Below, piece by piece: positions 22,094 through 31,365 of a DNA stretch of 39,814 nucleotides. The DNA is taken from the NCBI GenBank assembly GCA_026127935.1, contig JAJSLL010000004.1, positions 67,590 through 107,403 on the forward strand, given 5' to 3'. A model generated the notes under the pieces. That model saw only the letters and a list, made by a program, of their open reading frames with translations, was not told the DNA's origin and searched no databases. The stretch is from Thermoplasmatales archaeon. GTDB taxonomy: Archaea; Thermoplasmatota; Thermoplasmata; Thermoplasmatales; GCA-001856825. Position 1 is the first letter of the stretch. Every line of letters starts with the position of its first letter. The position numbers and the translations under genes are program-made.

Positions 22094-24049
22094 TTGACTC
22101 AAAGAAATGTCCTCTGGAAATCCGACGAACTGTGTGAGAAGTCTAACCTAAGAAAGTACATTGGTTGGGTCAATCGTGAATATGGCAAGGACTTCGCGAA
22201 GTATGAAGAACTCAGACAATGGTCGATCAAGAACATTTCAGATTTCTGGGAATCTATTCTCCGGTACTTTAACGTCAAAACTAAGGGATCGTACTCCAAT
22301 GTATTGAACACTGAAGAGATGCCAGGGAACAAGTGGTTTGAGGGACTCAAACTCAATTATGCCGAGAATAACCTGAATCTGGCGGATCAGGAGGAAATCG
22401 CACTATTTTTCAACGAGTCCGGAAAGAAGAGGAAAATCTCAAGAAAGGAGTTCACGGAACAATCTGGAGCAATACAAAGGTTCCTTACCGATTCAGGTGT
22501 AGTAGCAGGAGACAGAGTTGCATCTTTCCTACCAAACGTGCCTGAAGCAATGGAAGCTCTTTATGCAACTTCTGCACTGGGGGCAATCTGGTCTAGCTCT
22601 TCTCCGGATTTTGGTTCCGAAGCAATCCTAGACAGATTCAAGCAGATAAGTCCTAAGGTGCTGTTTGCTCCGGATAGCTACACATATAATGGAAAAAAAT
22701 ACGACAAGATTGAAACAGTGAAAAGAGTTGTCGACCAGATTCCCAGTATCAAACGTGTCGCGATCCTTGGTGATCCTATTCAAAATGTACCGGGCAACTT
22801 CGTTTCTATGGAATCAATTGTCAACGATAAGAGAGATCTGAGCTTCCATAGAGTTCCTTTCGATCATCCCCTTTGGATACTTTATTCCTCGGGAACCACT
22901 GGTCCCCCCAAGGCAATTGTCCACAGTCAGGGAGGAATCTTGCTGGAACACTTGAAACTGCTGAGCCTGCACTACAATCAGAAAAAGGGTGACAGATTCT
23001 TCTGGTTCACAACAACAGGATGGATGATGTGGAACGTGCTGGTGAGCTCTATCGGTACCGGCGCAACTGCGGTGATGTATGATGGAAATTCGACTTTTCC
23101 AGACAATTATAATCTGTGGAGAATTGCTGAGGAGAATAAGATATCATTCTTTGGAACAAGTGCTGCTTACATTTCTTATCTAATGAAAGAGAAGGTAAAT
23201 CTTGTTGACAGATACCCGCTCAAGAATCTCGTTGCAATAGGATCCACTGGTTCGCCTCTCTCTAATGAAGCATTCAGGTACGTATACGAGAGCATCAAGA
23301 AGAATGTCTGGCTGGCATCAATCAGCGGAGGAACTGACCTTTGCACGGCATTTCTCGGCGGATGCGCATGCTTACCTGTGATAGAAGGTGAGCTTCAGTG
23401 CATAGACCTTGGGGCCGACATACACTCCTTCGACGAAGAGGGAACGCCTGTCCTTGATCAGGTGGGCGAACTAGTCATCAAGAAACCGATGCCTTCAATG
23501 CCGATCTACCTCTGGAACGACAACGGAGAAAAATTGAAGGAAACATACTTCTCAAATTACCCTGGGGTATGGCGACACGGAGACTGGTTGTCGATAACTC
23601 AGGATGGTTCTGCGACAATCTACGGACGTTCCGACTCAACTCTCAAACGAAGGGGAATAAGAATCGGCACGGCGGAGATATATGGGGTTCTTGACGGAAT
23701 TGATGAGGTAAAAGACAGCATAATTGTGGGAATTGAATTAGAGGGAGGAGAGTATTACATGCCGCTCTTTGTCGTAACGGAGAACACGGGGGACTTTGAA
23801 AAGGTGAAGAAGAATATTGTGGACAGCCTTAGAGTCGCATTATCTCCGCGCCACGTGCCTGATGAAATCATACGTGTCGCACAGATTCCGAGAACGATCA
23901 ATGGAAAGAAAATGGAAGTTCCTCTAAAGAAACTACTGATGGGCATTCCGGCTGAAAGAGCGATGAACTTGGGTTCGATGGCAAATCCGGAATCCCTGAA
24001 GGAGTTCTCTGAGATAGCCAAGAGGATTAGAACAAAACAACATCAATAG
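22094..24049 (+). CDS. Acetoacetyl-CoA synthetase
   Basis: This adenylate-forming enzyme joins acetoacetate to CoA via an acyl-AMP. It has the N-terminal region typical of AACS (WFEGLKLNYAENNL), the AMP motif YSSGTTGPPKAIVHSQGG, ISGGTDLCTAF, and the hinge region WRHGDW and TLKRRGIRIGTAEIY. The length of 651 aa agrees with the family. The best start is TTG 22094; there is no nearby in-frame ATG. A related acetyl- or propionyl-CoA synthetase function cannot be excluded. It follows mtnA at 40 bp but the intervening aattttatc is TATA-like, so it may have its own promoter. Confidence 0.87.
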   Translation: MTQRNVLWKSDELCEKSNLRKYIGWVNREYGKDFAKYEELRQWSIKNISDFWESILRYFNVKTKGSYSNVLNTEEMPGNKWFEGLKLNYAENNLNLADQEEIALFFNESGKKRKISRKEFTEQSGAIQRFLTDSGVVAGDRVASFLPNVPEAMEALYATSALGAIWSSSSPDFGSEAILDRFKQISPKVLFAPDSYTYNGKKYDKIETVKRVVDQIPSIKRVAILGDPIQNVPGNFVSMESIVNDKRDLSFHRVPFDHPLWILYSSGTTGPPKAIVHSQGGILLEHLKLLSLHYNQKKGDRFFWFTTTGWMMWNVLVSSIGTGATAVMYDGNSTFPDNYNLWRIAEENKISFFGTSAAYISYLMKEKVNLVDRYPLKNLVAIGSTGSPLSNEAFRYVYESIKKNVWLASISGGTDLCTAFLGGCACLPVIEGELQCIDLGADIHSFDEEGTPVLDQVGELVIKKPMPSMPIYLWNDNGEKLKETYFSNYPGVWRHGDWLSITQDGSATIYGRSDSTLKRRGIRIGTAEIYGVLDGIDEVKDSIIVGIELEGGEYYMPLFVVTENTGDFEKVKKNIVDSLRVALSPRHVPDEIIRVAQIPRTINGKKMEVPLKKLLMGIPAERAMNLGSMANPESLKEFSEIAKRIRTKQHQ

Positions 24050-24071
24050 AAAGCCGATTATCTTCTTGAAA

Positions 24072-25241
24072 TCATCCGGAATGAATCTTTTCCCACATCT
24101 GCTTGGCAAGTTTTCCGTCGTACAAGAATTTTGAATAAAGTTCTTCACTCCTTTCCCTCTTCTTTCTGTGCTCTTCAAGCAATTGATTGACCTTCTGAGC
24201 CAGTATTTTCTTAATCTCCCCGGTCAACATTTTACCGGTGGAATATTCATTTGCAATTCTCTGTATAGCGCTGTCATCGTCCTCAAAAATATAGAACAAC
24301 CACTGATAAGGGACGTCGACCTTTAGGTCAGCTCCCAAGCTTCTTTGCAATTCGGTGGTCGCCTGCCCACCCGAGAAAGCGTATTTCATTATTTTCTTCT
24401 CTACCGTCTTTGGCGAGTCTGAGAGATATACAGCCGACTCTGGTATGGACGAGCTCATTTTCCCGTCTGATCCCGTTAGTGGGGGGAGGAACTTACTGTG
24501 AATCTCCGCAGCTTTGTAGAAGCCGAGAGACTCTGCAAGGTCCCTCTGGAGTCTCCAGTAAGGATCCTGGTCTATTGCGGCGGGTATCAGGCATCTTTTC
24601 TTTTCAAACATTGTTGGGAAGATCTGTATCGCAGGGTAAAATAGGATTCCTATGTTGGAAGAAGCGTCCATTCCGAATGTTGCTTTTATCTGCGAGAAAT
24701 TCAGTTTCTTTGCGATGGACGTGACGAGGGGGTACATGTTTTTGATATATTCCGTGTCTTTGAAGATGAACGTCTTTTCCGGATTGAATCCGACAGCTAT
24801 TATGTCCAATATATTCTGATGTGCCCACTCAGAGGTTTGCTCAAGTGTGTAGTCCTGATTTCTCATGAATTTCTCGTCGTCCGTAATCTCAATATAGACG
24901 TTAACGTCGAATATGTCCTGGAGCCATTTCGTAAATAGGAAAGGAACGAGGTGACCAATGTGCATCCCAAGTGAAGGAGCCCTCCCGGTATAGAGAAAGA
25001 ATCCATTTCCGTTTTTGTAGTCCTTGATTATCAGGTCAAGGTCCCTGTGGGAGAAAAATATGTTTCGCCTGAGCATAACGTGCATCTTTTCCCCTGAAAA
25101 TCTGGATATCTCCCTCAGTAGATCTGGCGTGATCTTCTGAGTGCCAAACTGTTGGATCAATCTCTCATAGTCGACTTTTCCCGTAACTTCCCAAGGAGTG
25201 ACCTTGAAATCGTCTTCCGCCACATTGAGTAATGCGGACAC
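24072..25241 (-). CDS. trpS: Tryptophanyl-tRNA synthetase
   Basis: TrpRS of the archaeal/eukaryotic class Ic type. It has the HIGH motif in PSLGMHIGHLVPF, the tryptophan site region (AAIDQDPYWRLQRDLA) and the KMSKS motif in the form KMSSS (GSDGKMSSSIPES). The N-terminus TPWEVTGKVDYERLIQQFG is typical of this branch. The length of 389 aa is normal. Convergent with the acetoacetyl-CoA synthetase gene. Confidence 0.95.
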   Translation of the reverse strand: MSALLNVAEDDFKVTPWEVTGKVDYERLIQQFGTQKITPDLLREISRFSGEKMHVMLRRNIFFSHRDLDLIIKDYKNGNGFFLYTGRAPSLGMHIGHLVPFLFTKWLQDIFDVNVYIEITDDEKFMRNQDYTLEQTSEWAHQNILDIIAVGFNPEKTFIFKDTEYIKNMYPLVTSIAKKLNFSQIKATFGMDASSNIGILFYPAIQIFPTMFEKKRCLIPAAIDQDPYWRLQRDLAESLGFYKAAEIHSKFLPPLTGSDGKMSSSIPESAVYLSDSPKTVEKKIMKYAFSGGQATTELQRSLGADLKVDVPYQWLFYIFEDDDSAIQRIANEYSTGKMLTGEIKKILAQKVNQLLEEHRKKRERSEELYSKFLYDGKLAKQMWEKIHSG

Positions 25242-25338
25242 TTAATAAAATCATTTTTGGCTGTCTTTCCAAAACAGATCCTATGAGAAATTGGAGTTTT
25301 CACAGAAATTACTTTTATCGAAACAGGCATGGACAATC

Positions 25339-25803
25339 ATGTCACTCAGCATCGAAATAAAAGGCATCAGGCAGGGTGAAACAATACCGGTGGATTACAC
25401 CTGTGACGGAAAGAATTATTCTCCTCAAATAAACATCAAAGAAACTCCCGATGGGTCAAAGTCACTAGCTCTTATTGTTGAGGATCCAGATGCGCCAGTT
25501 GGACTCTTTGTGCACTGGGTAATCTTCAACATTCCTCCTGACACCAAAACGATCAATGAGAATATTGAAAAGTCGGTGAAAACAAGGGAGGGTTATCTTC
25601 AGGGAAAAAATGACTTTGGAAAGTTGGGTTATGACGGACCTTGTCCTCCAAGTGGCCATGGATTCCACAGATACTTTTTCAAACTATATGCCTTGAGCTC
25701 GGTCTTGGACTTCGAAGGAGTTGGGACAAGAGAAAAAGTGATAAAGTCAATGGGCAGTAAGATATTGGATCAGGCTGAAGCAATGGGTAGGTATAAGCGT
25801 TGA
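25339..25803 (+). CDS. PEBP/YbhB-family phosphatidylethanolamine-binding-like protein
   Basis: The 154-aa protein matches the PEBP/YbhB family of small ligand-binding proteins: DYTCDGKNYSPQI, the EDPDAPVGLFVHWVIFNIP signature and the GPCPPSGHGFHRYFFKLYAL signature are complete. Family members bind anionic groups; some affect kinases or proteases, but no role is known in archaea. I start at ATG 25339, which follows the TATA-like acttttatcg by about 25 bases; the frame is open to 25291. Confidence 0.92.
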   Translation: MSLSIEIKGIRQGETIPVDYTCDGKNYSPQINIKETPDGSKSLALIVEDPDAPVGLFVHWVIFNIPPDTKTINENIEKSVKTREGYLQGKNDFGKLGYDGPCPPSGHGFHRYFFKLYALSSVLDFEGVGTREKVIKSMGSKILDQAEAMGRYKR

Positions 25804-25804
25804 A

Positions 25805-26743
25805 TCAGCCGAGATAGCCGATGAAGTGATGGGCTATCAACCCAATCGCAAAGGTGGCTAGGAATCCAAGAGTTACAAGTCCAAGCGAACGGAGCAAGTC
25901 CTTTCGGAGTTTCCCATTTGATTGGATAGAGACCACAGAAGTTACAACGCCGTCGACAATAATGACTAAGACAAAAGAGATGATCAACGCTGTATATCGC
26001 TGAAGAAACAGGAATGGGAATATGGGCACAATTGCTCCTATGAAATAATAAAGAGCAGTGTTGCCTGCTGCCCTCTTTGCAGAATAACTATCCGTTGAGA
26101 CGATCTGTCCTTTTGCACGCTCAGAAAGATAGGCCCCTATTGTCATTGAAACAAGTCCAGAAGCACCGAAGACTATCCCTCCTACAGCAACATAGATGTT
26201 GTTGATAAAGACCCCTGTAAGTCCTGCAACACTGGCAAGCACCTCTATTAGCCCATCAGACATTCCGTAAATTGCATCCCTCACCTTGTCTGCGTTTCCT
26301 TTGAGTTCCGTGCTCATCTGGATGAAGACGTCTTCGTGATCCTTTTCGTCAGCCAGAATCTTGTTGAGTTGCTCTCTTTCCCACACTTCAGTTGATTCTT
26401 TTTCTAAGTAATCGGAATATTCCTTGATCGCATCTACCTCTCCGCGCTCCAGATATCGGACGAGGAACGAAATTCCAAAAATTTTCTGAAGAAAACCAAG
26501 ATAAGAATAGTACCACGTATTTCTATTCTTGAAAGGGGGGGGAGTTCTGCCCTTTTTCTTGATAAGTTCGGCCCAGAAGTCAGAGTGATGAGACTCTATT
26601 GCTGCCAGTTCCATGAGCTTCATAGCTATATCCTGTTTCCTCTCGCTCCTCCTCCAAGATGTCATGATCCTCTTCGAAATCCTTTTGTAAAGGCTAGCGT
26701 CATTCAGCTCATTCTCATAAAATGTTTCAGGACTACTGACCAC
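25805..26743 (-). CDS. Ferritin-like domain fused to VIT1/CCC1 iron transporter (MbfA-like)
   Basis: The N-terminal 150 residues form a ferritin-like four-helix domain with Glu/His metal ligands (MELAAIESHHSDFW; LADEKDHEDVF). The rest is a VIT1/CCC1 membrane domain with the helix set starting DGLIEVLASVAGLTGVF and four or five TM segments (AVGGIVFGASGLVSMTIG; ALYYFIGAIVPIFPFLFL; LIISFVLVIIVDGVV; LGLVTLGFLATFAIGLI). Known MbfA proteins export or sequester ferrous iron and manganese. The start is GTG 26743. In an acidophile exposed to iron this would be a detoxification transporter. Convergent with the PEBP gene. Confidence 0.9.
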   Translation of the reverse strand: MVSSPETFYENELNDASLYKRISKRIMTSWRRSERKQDIAMKLMELAAIESHHSDFWAELIKKKGRTPPPFKNRNTWYYSYLGFLQKIFGISFLVRYLERGEVDAIKEYSDYLEKESTEVWEREQLNKILADEKDHEDVFIQMSTELKGNADKVRDAIYGMSDGLIEVLASVAGLTGVFINNIYVAVGGIVFGASGLVSMTIGAYLSERAKGQIVSTDSYSAKRAAGNTALYYFIGAIVPIFPFLFLQRYTALIISFVLVIIVDGVVTSVVSIQSNGKLRKDLLRSLGLVTLGFLATFAIGLIAHHFIGYLG

Positions 26744-26851
26744 TCTGATGCATCATTAAATCGTTAATAACGCTTTCTGGAATTGCGTTTCAAATGCACT
26801 AAAAAGAAGGAAAGAATAAATCTATTCAGGCAATACGGGAAGAGTGATAAT

Positions 26852-28171
26852 ATGACCCAGAATGTTTTAATCATGGGAGCAGCAGGACGTGATTTCCACA
26901 ACTTCAATACGTACTTCAGGGATAAGAAGGAGTACAACGTTGTTGGATTCACAGCCACTCAAATACCAAACATTGAAGGAAGGACCTATCCGAAGGAGCT
27001 GGCAGGTAAACTTTATCCAAAGGGAATACCAATCCATCCGGAATCTGACCTAACCAAGCTCATAAAGGAGAAGAAGGTGGATCTAGTTGTATTTTCATAC
27101 TCCGATGTGCCCCACGAATACGTGATGCACAAAGGATCAGAGGTCTTGGCGGCGGGCGCTAATTTCCTAATGCTCGGACCCAAGGACACGCAAGTCAAGA
27201 GCAAGAAACCATTGATCTCGATCTGCGCAGTCAGAACTGGTTCAGGAAAATCCCAAACAACCAGGAGGGTCGAAGACATCCTCACAGGGATGGGAAAGAA
27301 GGTAGTCGCGATTCGGCATCCAATGCCATACGGCAATCTTCTTGATCAGAAAGTGCAGAGATTTGCTACAATGGACGATTTGGTGAAACAGAAATGCACT
27401 ATCGAGGAACGGGAGGAATACGAACCCCACATCAAGAGAAATGTTGTAATATACGCTGGAGTGGATTATGAGGCAATTCTGAGGCAGGCCGAGAAGGAAG
27501 GGGATATAGTTCTCTGGGATGGAGGGAACAACGACTTTTCATTCTACAAGAGTGACCTGGAGATCGTTGTTGCAGATCCGCACAGAGCTGGTCACGAGAT
27601 GAAATATCATCCAGGTGAAGTTAACCTGAGGTCTGCCGACGTCATAGTGATCAACAAGGAAGAAACGGCAACACTGGACAACATAAACATCGTGAGAGAA
27701 AATATAAGGAAAGTTAACCCGAAGGCGATAGTAGTGGACGGAGCATCCCCCTTCTTCAGTGCAGATTCCGAGAAGGTCAGGGGAAAGAGAGTCCTAGCGA
27801 TAGAGGATGGTCCAACACTTACTCATGGCGAAATGAGCTACGGCGCGGCAGTGCTATTTTCCATCAAGTATGGCGCTTCGGAGCTCGCAGACGCCAAGGA
27901 CTATGCCAAGGGCACGATCAAGGGAGTTTACGAGAAGTACAAGCAAATCCACAACTATCTCCCAGCAATGGGATATTCTCCCAAGCAGATAAAAGATCTA
28001 GAAGCAACCATAAACGCAACTCCGGCAGACGTCGTTGTCTCCGGAACTCCAATAGACTTGACAAAAGTGGTAAAGATAAACAAGCCACTCATAAATGTGA
28101 AGTATGAGCTTCAGGAAATAGGGAAACCAGACCTGACTGACATCTTAGCTAAATTCGTCAAGACACACTAA
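26852..28171 (+). CDS. Cyclic 2,3-diphosphoglycerate synthetase-like GTPase
   Basis: The 439-aa protein matches the family annotated as cyclic 2,3-diphosphoglycerate synthetase: N-terminal Rossmann-like MGAAGRDFHNFN, a P-loop variant AVRTGSGKSQTTRRV (about 130-144), VLWDGGNNDFSFY and DPHRAGHE, plus a C-terminal KPLINVKYELQEIG. In methanogens the enzyme makes cDPG, a thermoprotectant, but most members, including those of Thermoplasmata, have not been tested. I use ATG 26852; the frame is open to 26783. Its last 14 bases overlap the convergent SRP19 gene. Confidence 0.85.
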   Translation: MTQNVLIMGAAGRDFHNFNTYFRDKKEYNVVGFTATQIPNIEGRTYPKELAGKLYPKGIPIHPESDLTKLIKEKKVDLVVFSYSDVPHEYVMHKGSEVLAAGANFLMLGPKDTQVKSKKPLISICAVRTGSGKSQTTRRVEDILTGMGKKVVAIRHPMPYGNLLDQKVQRFATMDDLVKQKCTIEEREEYEPHIKRNVVIYAGVDYEAILRQAEKEGDIVLWDGGNNDFSFYKSDLEIVVADPHRAGHEMKYHPGEVNLRSADVIVINKEETATLDNINIVRENIRKVNPKAIVVDGASPFFSADSEKVRGKRVLAIEDGPTLTHGEMSYGAAVLFSIKYGASELADAKDYAKGTIKGVYEKYKQIHNYLPAMGYSPKQIKDLEATINATPADVVVSGTPIDLTKVVKINKPLINVKYELQEIGKPDLTDILAKFVKTH

Positions 28172-28409
28172 TTGCTAATTCTTCTATTTTTTTTATTAAA
28201 TTTTCTTTGCTTCCTTCCCATTCCACCTCAATTTTTTTTTCTGCTCTTGAAGGAGATTTGGGATATCTAGCTTCATAAACCTGGAAATCCAGGTTCATAG
28301 ACTTCAAAATATCTATAAGTTTTTCGGAAGGAAAATTCTTCTTTACCCTTCTACCCATCTTGCGGGTTACTGCAGTATTAAAATAGGTCTCCCAGAGGGT
28401 TCGCTTCAT
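28158..28409 (-). CDS. srp19: Signal recognition particle protein SRP19
   Basis: SRP19 binds 7S RNA and helps load SRP54. The 83-aa chain has the conserved start LWETYFNTAVTRKMGRRVKK, the middle LIDILKSMNLDF and the YEARYPKSPSRAEKKIEVEW tail, in line with archaeal SRP19. Its ATG overlaps the stop of the S8e gene (ATGA), so it is coupled to a ribosomal protein gene. Confidence 0.93.
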   Translation of the reverse strand: MKRTLWETYFNTAVTRKMGRRVKKNFPSEKLIDILKSMNLDFQVYEARYPKSPSRAEKKIEVEWEGSKENLIKKIEELAISVS

Positions 28410-28789
28410 TTCTGAATAAGTACTGCGTTGATTCTTCCGCTCTGCCCTGGCCTTGATGTCACACGAGCGTTTCCCAGCTCTGTAACGACTATGGCCCCCT
28501 TTGTTATGATGTTTCTCTGGGCAAAGTGCGGATCTGCGATATTCTCCTTCACGTTGAGGATCTTAACTTTCTTTGTGATCCTAGCCTTTGGATCCGTGAC
28601 ATTTATTTCGTTTCCTTTTAGCAGGGCAGACTTGTTATTTCCTCCCATTCCTCTGACTTGTTTCCTCTTTACATTTCCAAGTACGGTCAGTGTTGGTTCG
28701 TTCCCTAGCTCGAATCTCTTTTTGTGTCTGTTCGACCTGAGTTTGCCACCACTAATTTTAGCACTTGCTCTTCCGTGATATATGGCCAT
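28406..28789 (-). CDS. rps8e: 30S ribosomal protein S8e
   Basis: The 127-aa basic protein matches archaeal S8e (eS8): GGKLRSNRHKKRFELG, the VLGNVKRKQVRGMGGN core, and the C-terminal VTSRPGQSGRINAVLI. It is first in a two-gene unit with SRP19. A TATA-like acatttaact on the minus strand is about 30 bases upstream of the start. Confidence 0.96.
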   Translation of the reverse strand: MAIYHGRASAKISGGKLRSNRHKKRFELGNEPTLTVLGNVKRKQVRGMGGNNKSALLKGNEINVTDPKARITKKVKILNVKENIADPHFAQRNIITKGAIVVTELGNARVTSRPGQSGRINAVLIQK

Positions 28790-28851
28790 GTGAAATCGCT
28801 ATGGTGAAAAAGTAGTTAAATGTTTCACCTTGATTTCGACTAGAAAGCAAA

Positions 28852-30003
28852 TCACCGTTGGGCTATCGGAACGTACGGCAAGTCAAGCGAGCCCACGTAC
28901 CATTCTACGGGCCTTACGAGCTTATTGTTTCCCCAGTACTCGACCACGTGGGAACCCCAACCAGCCATTCTTGATGCTACGAAGATGGGAGTGAACAGGT
29001 GACCATCAATTCCCAAGACCCTGTAGAGCGGTCCTGCAAAGAAATCAACGTTTGGCCAGATGCCCTTGGTAGCTCCTAGTTTCTCAACCATCATTTTTTC
29101 TGCCCTCAAGGCAATCTGGAGAAGTCTTTTCACTTCGTCCGAGGGCTCCTTCGCGAGGCTCTCATCCAAGAATCTCCTCACGATCTTGGCCCTTGGATCA
29201 TACGTCTTGTATATCCTATGACCGAACCCCATGATTCTCTGCTTGCCTTCCAGGGCTTCTTCGATGTATTTTTCAGTGTTCTTTGGATCTCCTATTGCAT
29301 TCATCATGCTCAATGCTGCCTCATCTGCCCCGCCGTGAAGAGGTCCCTTCAGCGTTCCAATTCCTGAAGTAGTTGCAGAATAAACGTCTGCCAGAGTAGA
29401 TGCAGTGACAAGAACGGAAAAAGTCGATGCGTTTGTACTGTGTTCTGCGTGAAGAATGAACATCAGGTCTATGAGTTTGCTCTCGAACTCGTTCGGTTTC
29501 TTGCCTGTGAGCATGTAAAGGAAATTTGCTGAATGACCGAGTGATGGATCCGGAGGAATGTATTCCTTGTTCTCTCTAAATCTTCCAGTTGCAGCCGCAA
29601 TGGATGCGGTCTTGGCGATAAGTGTCACGATTTTATCTAGGGTTGAGGTCGGTTCCCTGTTATTTGGGTCCTTATCATACATAACGAGCATAGACGTTGC
29701 AGTTCTCATAACGTCCATCGGGTGGCTCTTCGTCGCCATCACTTTTATCAGATCAATAACTTCCTTCGGCAGATCACTTCTTTCCTTCAGCTTTTTTGTG
29801 AACTCCTCATATTCCTTAGAAGATGGGAGTTTACCATTTAGTAGGAGGTAGGAAACTTCTTCGTAGTTTGACTGATCTGCAAGACTTTCTATCGAATATC
29901 CCCTGTACCATAGTTTGCCATTCAGACCATCCACCTTAGAAATAGAACTTTCGTCAACGTAAATTCCATCCAATCCATAGTTAATGACTGGTTTTGCGCT
30001 CAC
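28852..30003 (-). CDS. gltA: Citrate synthase (possibly also 2-methylcitrate synthase)
   Basis: Citrate synthase condenses acetyl-CoA and oxaloacetate. The catalytic residues are recognisable: His in LHAEHSTNAST, His in MGFGHRIYKTYDPRA, and Asp in WPNVDFFAGPLYRVLG, with the oxaloacetate arginine in ASRMAGWGSHVVEYW. The size is 383 aa from GTG 30003, typical of the archaeal dimeric type; an in-frame TTG at 30012 adds three residues. A TATA-like atttaacat lies 25-35 bases upstream. The prpB-like gene at 7660 suggests the enzyme may also accept propionyl-CoA, but sequence alone cannot tell. Confidence 0.93.
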   Translation of the reverse strand: MSAKPVINYGLDGIYVDESSISKVDGLNGKLWYRGYSIESLADQSNYEEVSYLLLNGKLPSSKEYEEFTKKLKERSDLPKEVIDLIKVMATKSHPMDVMRTATSMLVMYDKDPNNREPTSTLDKIVTLIAKTASIAAATGRFRENKEYIPPDPSLGHSANFLYMLTGKKPNEFESKLIDLMFILHAEHSTNASTFSVLVTASTLADVYSATTSGIGTLKGPLHGGADEAALSMMNAIGDPKNTEKYIEEALEGKQRIMGFGHRIYKTYDPRAKIVRRFLDESLAKEPSDEVKRLLQIALRAEKMMVEKLGATKGIWPNVDFFAGPLYRVLGIDGHLFTPIFVASRMAGWGSHVVEYWGNNKLVRPVEWYVGSLDLPYVPIAQR

Positions 30004-30106
30004 AATAATCAAGTCAGATAATTGATGTTAAATACTTAACATTAGCTTAATCGTCCAAGCAAAAATCAAAGAAGAAACCTTATTTCTTCGCAATGAATAT
30101 ATTAGA

Positions 30107-31363
30107 ATGAAACTCGCACTTGTAATGGTGCTGCTCTTAGCATTACTGGTTGTTTTTTCAATTCCATCTGCTCACGCGAATACTCATTCCTTAGTCATAA
30201 TAAACTTCAGTTACCCCGTGGACAGCGGCGCACAGGATTATTTCCAGTCTGTACTGTCGTATGCAGTTTCACATAATGATCCTGTGATTATTGTGATGAA
30301 TACTCCTGGAGGGTACTTGACAAATGCGTTTGCAATAGTAAATTACACAATTGCTGCAGAAAAGACGATCAACATCACGACATACGTTCCGTCAGGGGAC
30401 ATGGCGGCATCGGCTGGCTCCTACATAGCACTTTCTTCCAACTACGTCTATATGGGTAATTCTAGCTTCATCGGTCCATCAAAACCGTACATCATAGGCG
30501 GGAGTGCACTTGAAGAACAGCACGTCACAAACGCGTCTTACTCTTTCATGGAATCACTTGCCCAAACGCACGGTTGGAATCAATCAGCGGTTTATCAGAT
30601 GGTCGAAAACAATGTCGCTTATACTGCTCAGAATGCCTCAAGGATTGGACTTGTATCAGGGCTATCTGATAGCCTGGCTGGAGTGCTTCAGCAACGGGGG
30701 TACCAAAACCTTCCCCAAATTCAGTTCTATGAAAACGATGTTCAACAGCTGGAATCGTTCCTCTCGAATTCCACGGTCGCAGATTTCCTGATACTCATTG
30801 GAGCTGTCGCGATATTACTCGACATATTCCACGGATCTATAGCTCTAAGCGTGGCAGGCATTGTTGCCCTTGCGCTAGGATTCTGGGGTGTCACTCTAGT
30901 CAGCTTCCAGCCTATAGCAGTTCTGTTGATGGTACTGGGAATTGCCCTCATATTCTTGGAAATCAAACTTGGCCACGGTCTGGCAATGGTTGCAGGAGTG
31001 ATTCTTGTCATTGCAGGTGGACTGATTTTGCTCATAGGGGTCAGCTACTCCGCCAAAGGCCCAATAATTACCGGATCAAATTATGCCTTGATTGCACTGG
31101 AGGCAACGGTGCTCCCCATAGGGGCTCTCTATCTGATCGGTATCAGAAAGGCAGCGCTGAGCAAGCCTGCAAGAGTGGGCCCTCAGATCATAGTAGGGAA
31201 GAAGGGCAAGGCAATCACGGACATAGAACCTGGAAAAAAAGGAGTAGTTAATGTGTTGTCAGAGGAATGGAGCGCAACCTCTTCTGAAGCCATAATGAAG
31301 GGAGAGGAGATTGAGGTCTTGAGTTATAGTGAAGGACTTGCAACGGTCAAGAAATCTTCTTGA
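30107..31363 (+). CDS. NfeD-family membrane serine protease (long form)
   Basis: Residues 1-24 are a signal peptide (LVMVLLLALLVVFSIPSAHA). Next is a ClpP/S49-like protease domain with MNTPGG and the nucleophile Ser102 in MAASAGSY, then four to five TM segments (about 222-345) and a C-terminal NfeD OB domain (GKKGKAITDIEPGKKGVVNV). The family is known from P. horikoshii PH1510, which cleaves the C-terminus of the adjacent stomatin. The general-base Lys of PH1510 seems to be replaced by His139. Convergent with the short NfeD/SPFH pair; the 3' ends overlap by 17 bp. Confidence 0.9.
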   Translation: MKLALVMVLLLALLVVFSIPSAHANTHSLVIINFSYPVDSGAQDYFQSVLSYAVSHNDPVIIVMNTPGGYLTNAFAIVNYTIAAEKTINITTYVPSGDMAASAGSYIALSSNYVYMGNSSFIGPSKPYIIGGSALEEQHVTNASYSFMESLAQTHGWNQSAVYQMVENNVAYTAQNASRIGLVSGLSDSLAGVLQQRGYQNLPQIQFYENDVQQLESFLSNSTVADFLILIGAVAILLDIFHGSIALSVAGIVALALGFWGVTLVSFQPIAVLLMVLGIALIFLEIKLGHGLAMVAGVILVIAGGLILLIGVSYSAKGPIITGSNYALIALEATVLPIGALYLIGIRKAALSKPARVGPQIIVGKKGKAITDIEPGKKGVVNVLSEEWSATSSEAIMKGEEIEVLSYSEGLATVKKSS

Positions 31364-31365
31364 CC
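31345..31365. terminator. Perfect 9-bp hairpin at the overlapping ends of two NfeD genes
   Basis: GGTCAAGAA (31345-31353) and TTCTTGACC (31357-31365) are exact inverted arms around a 3-base centre. The TGA stops of both genes (31361-31363 plus, 31347-31349 minus) lie in it, so both proteins end with V-K-K-x-S. It could serve as a two-way transcription or processing signal. No T-tract follows on either side. Confidence 0.4.
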
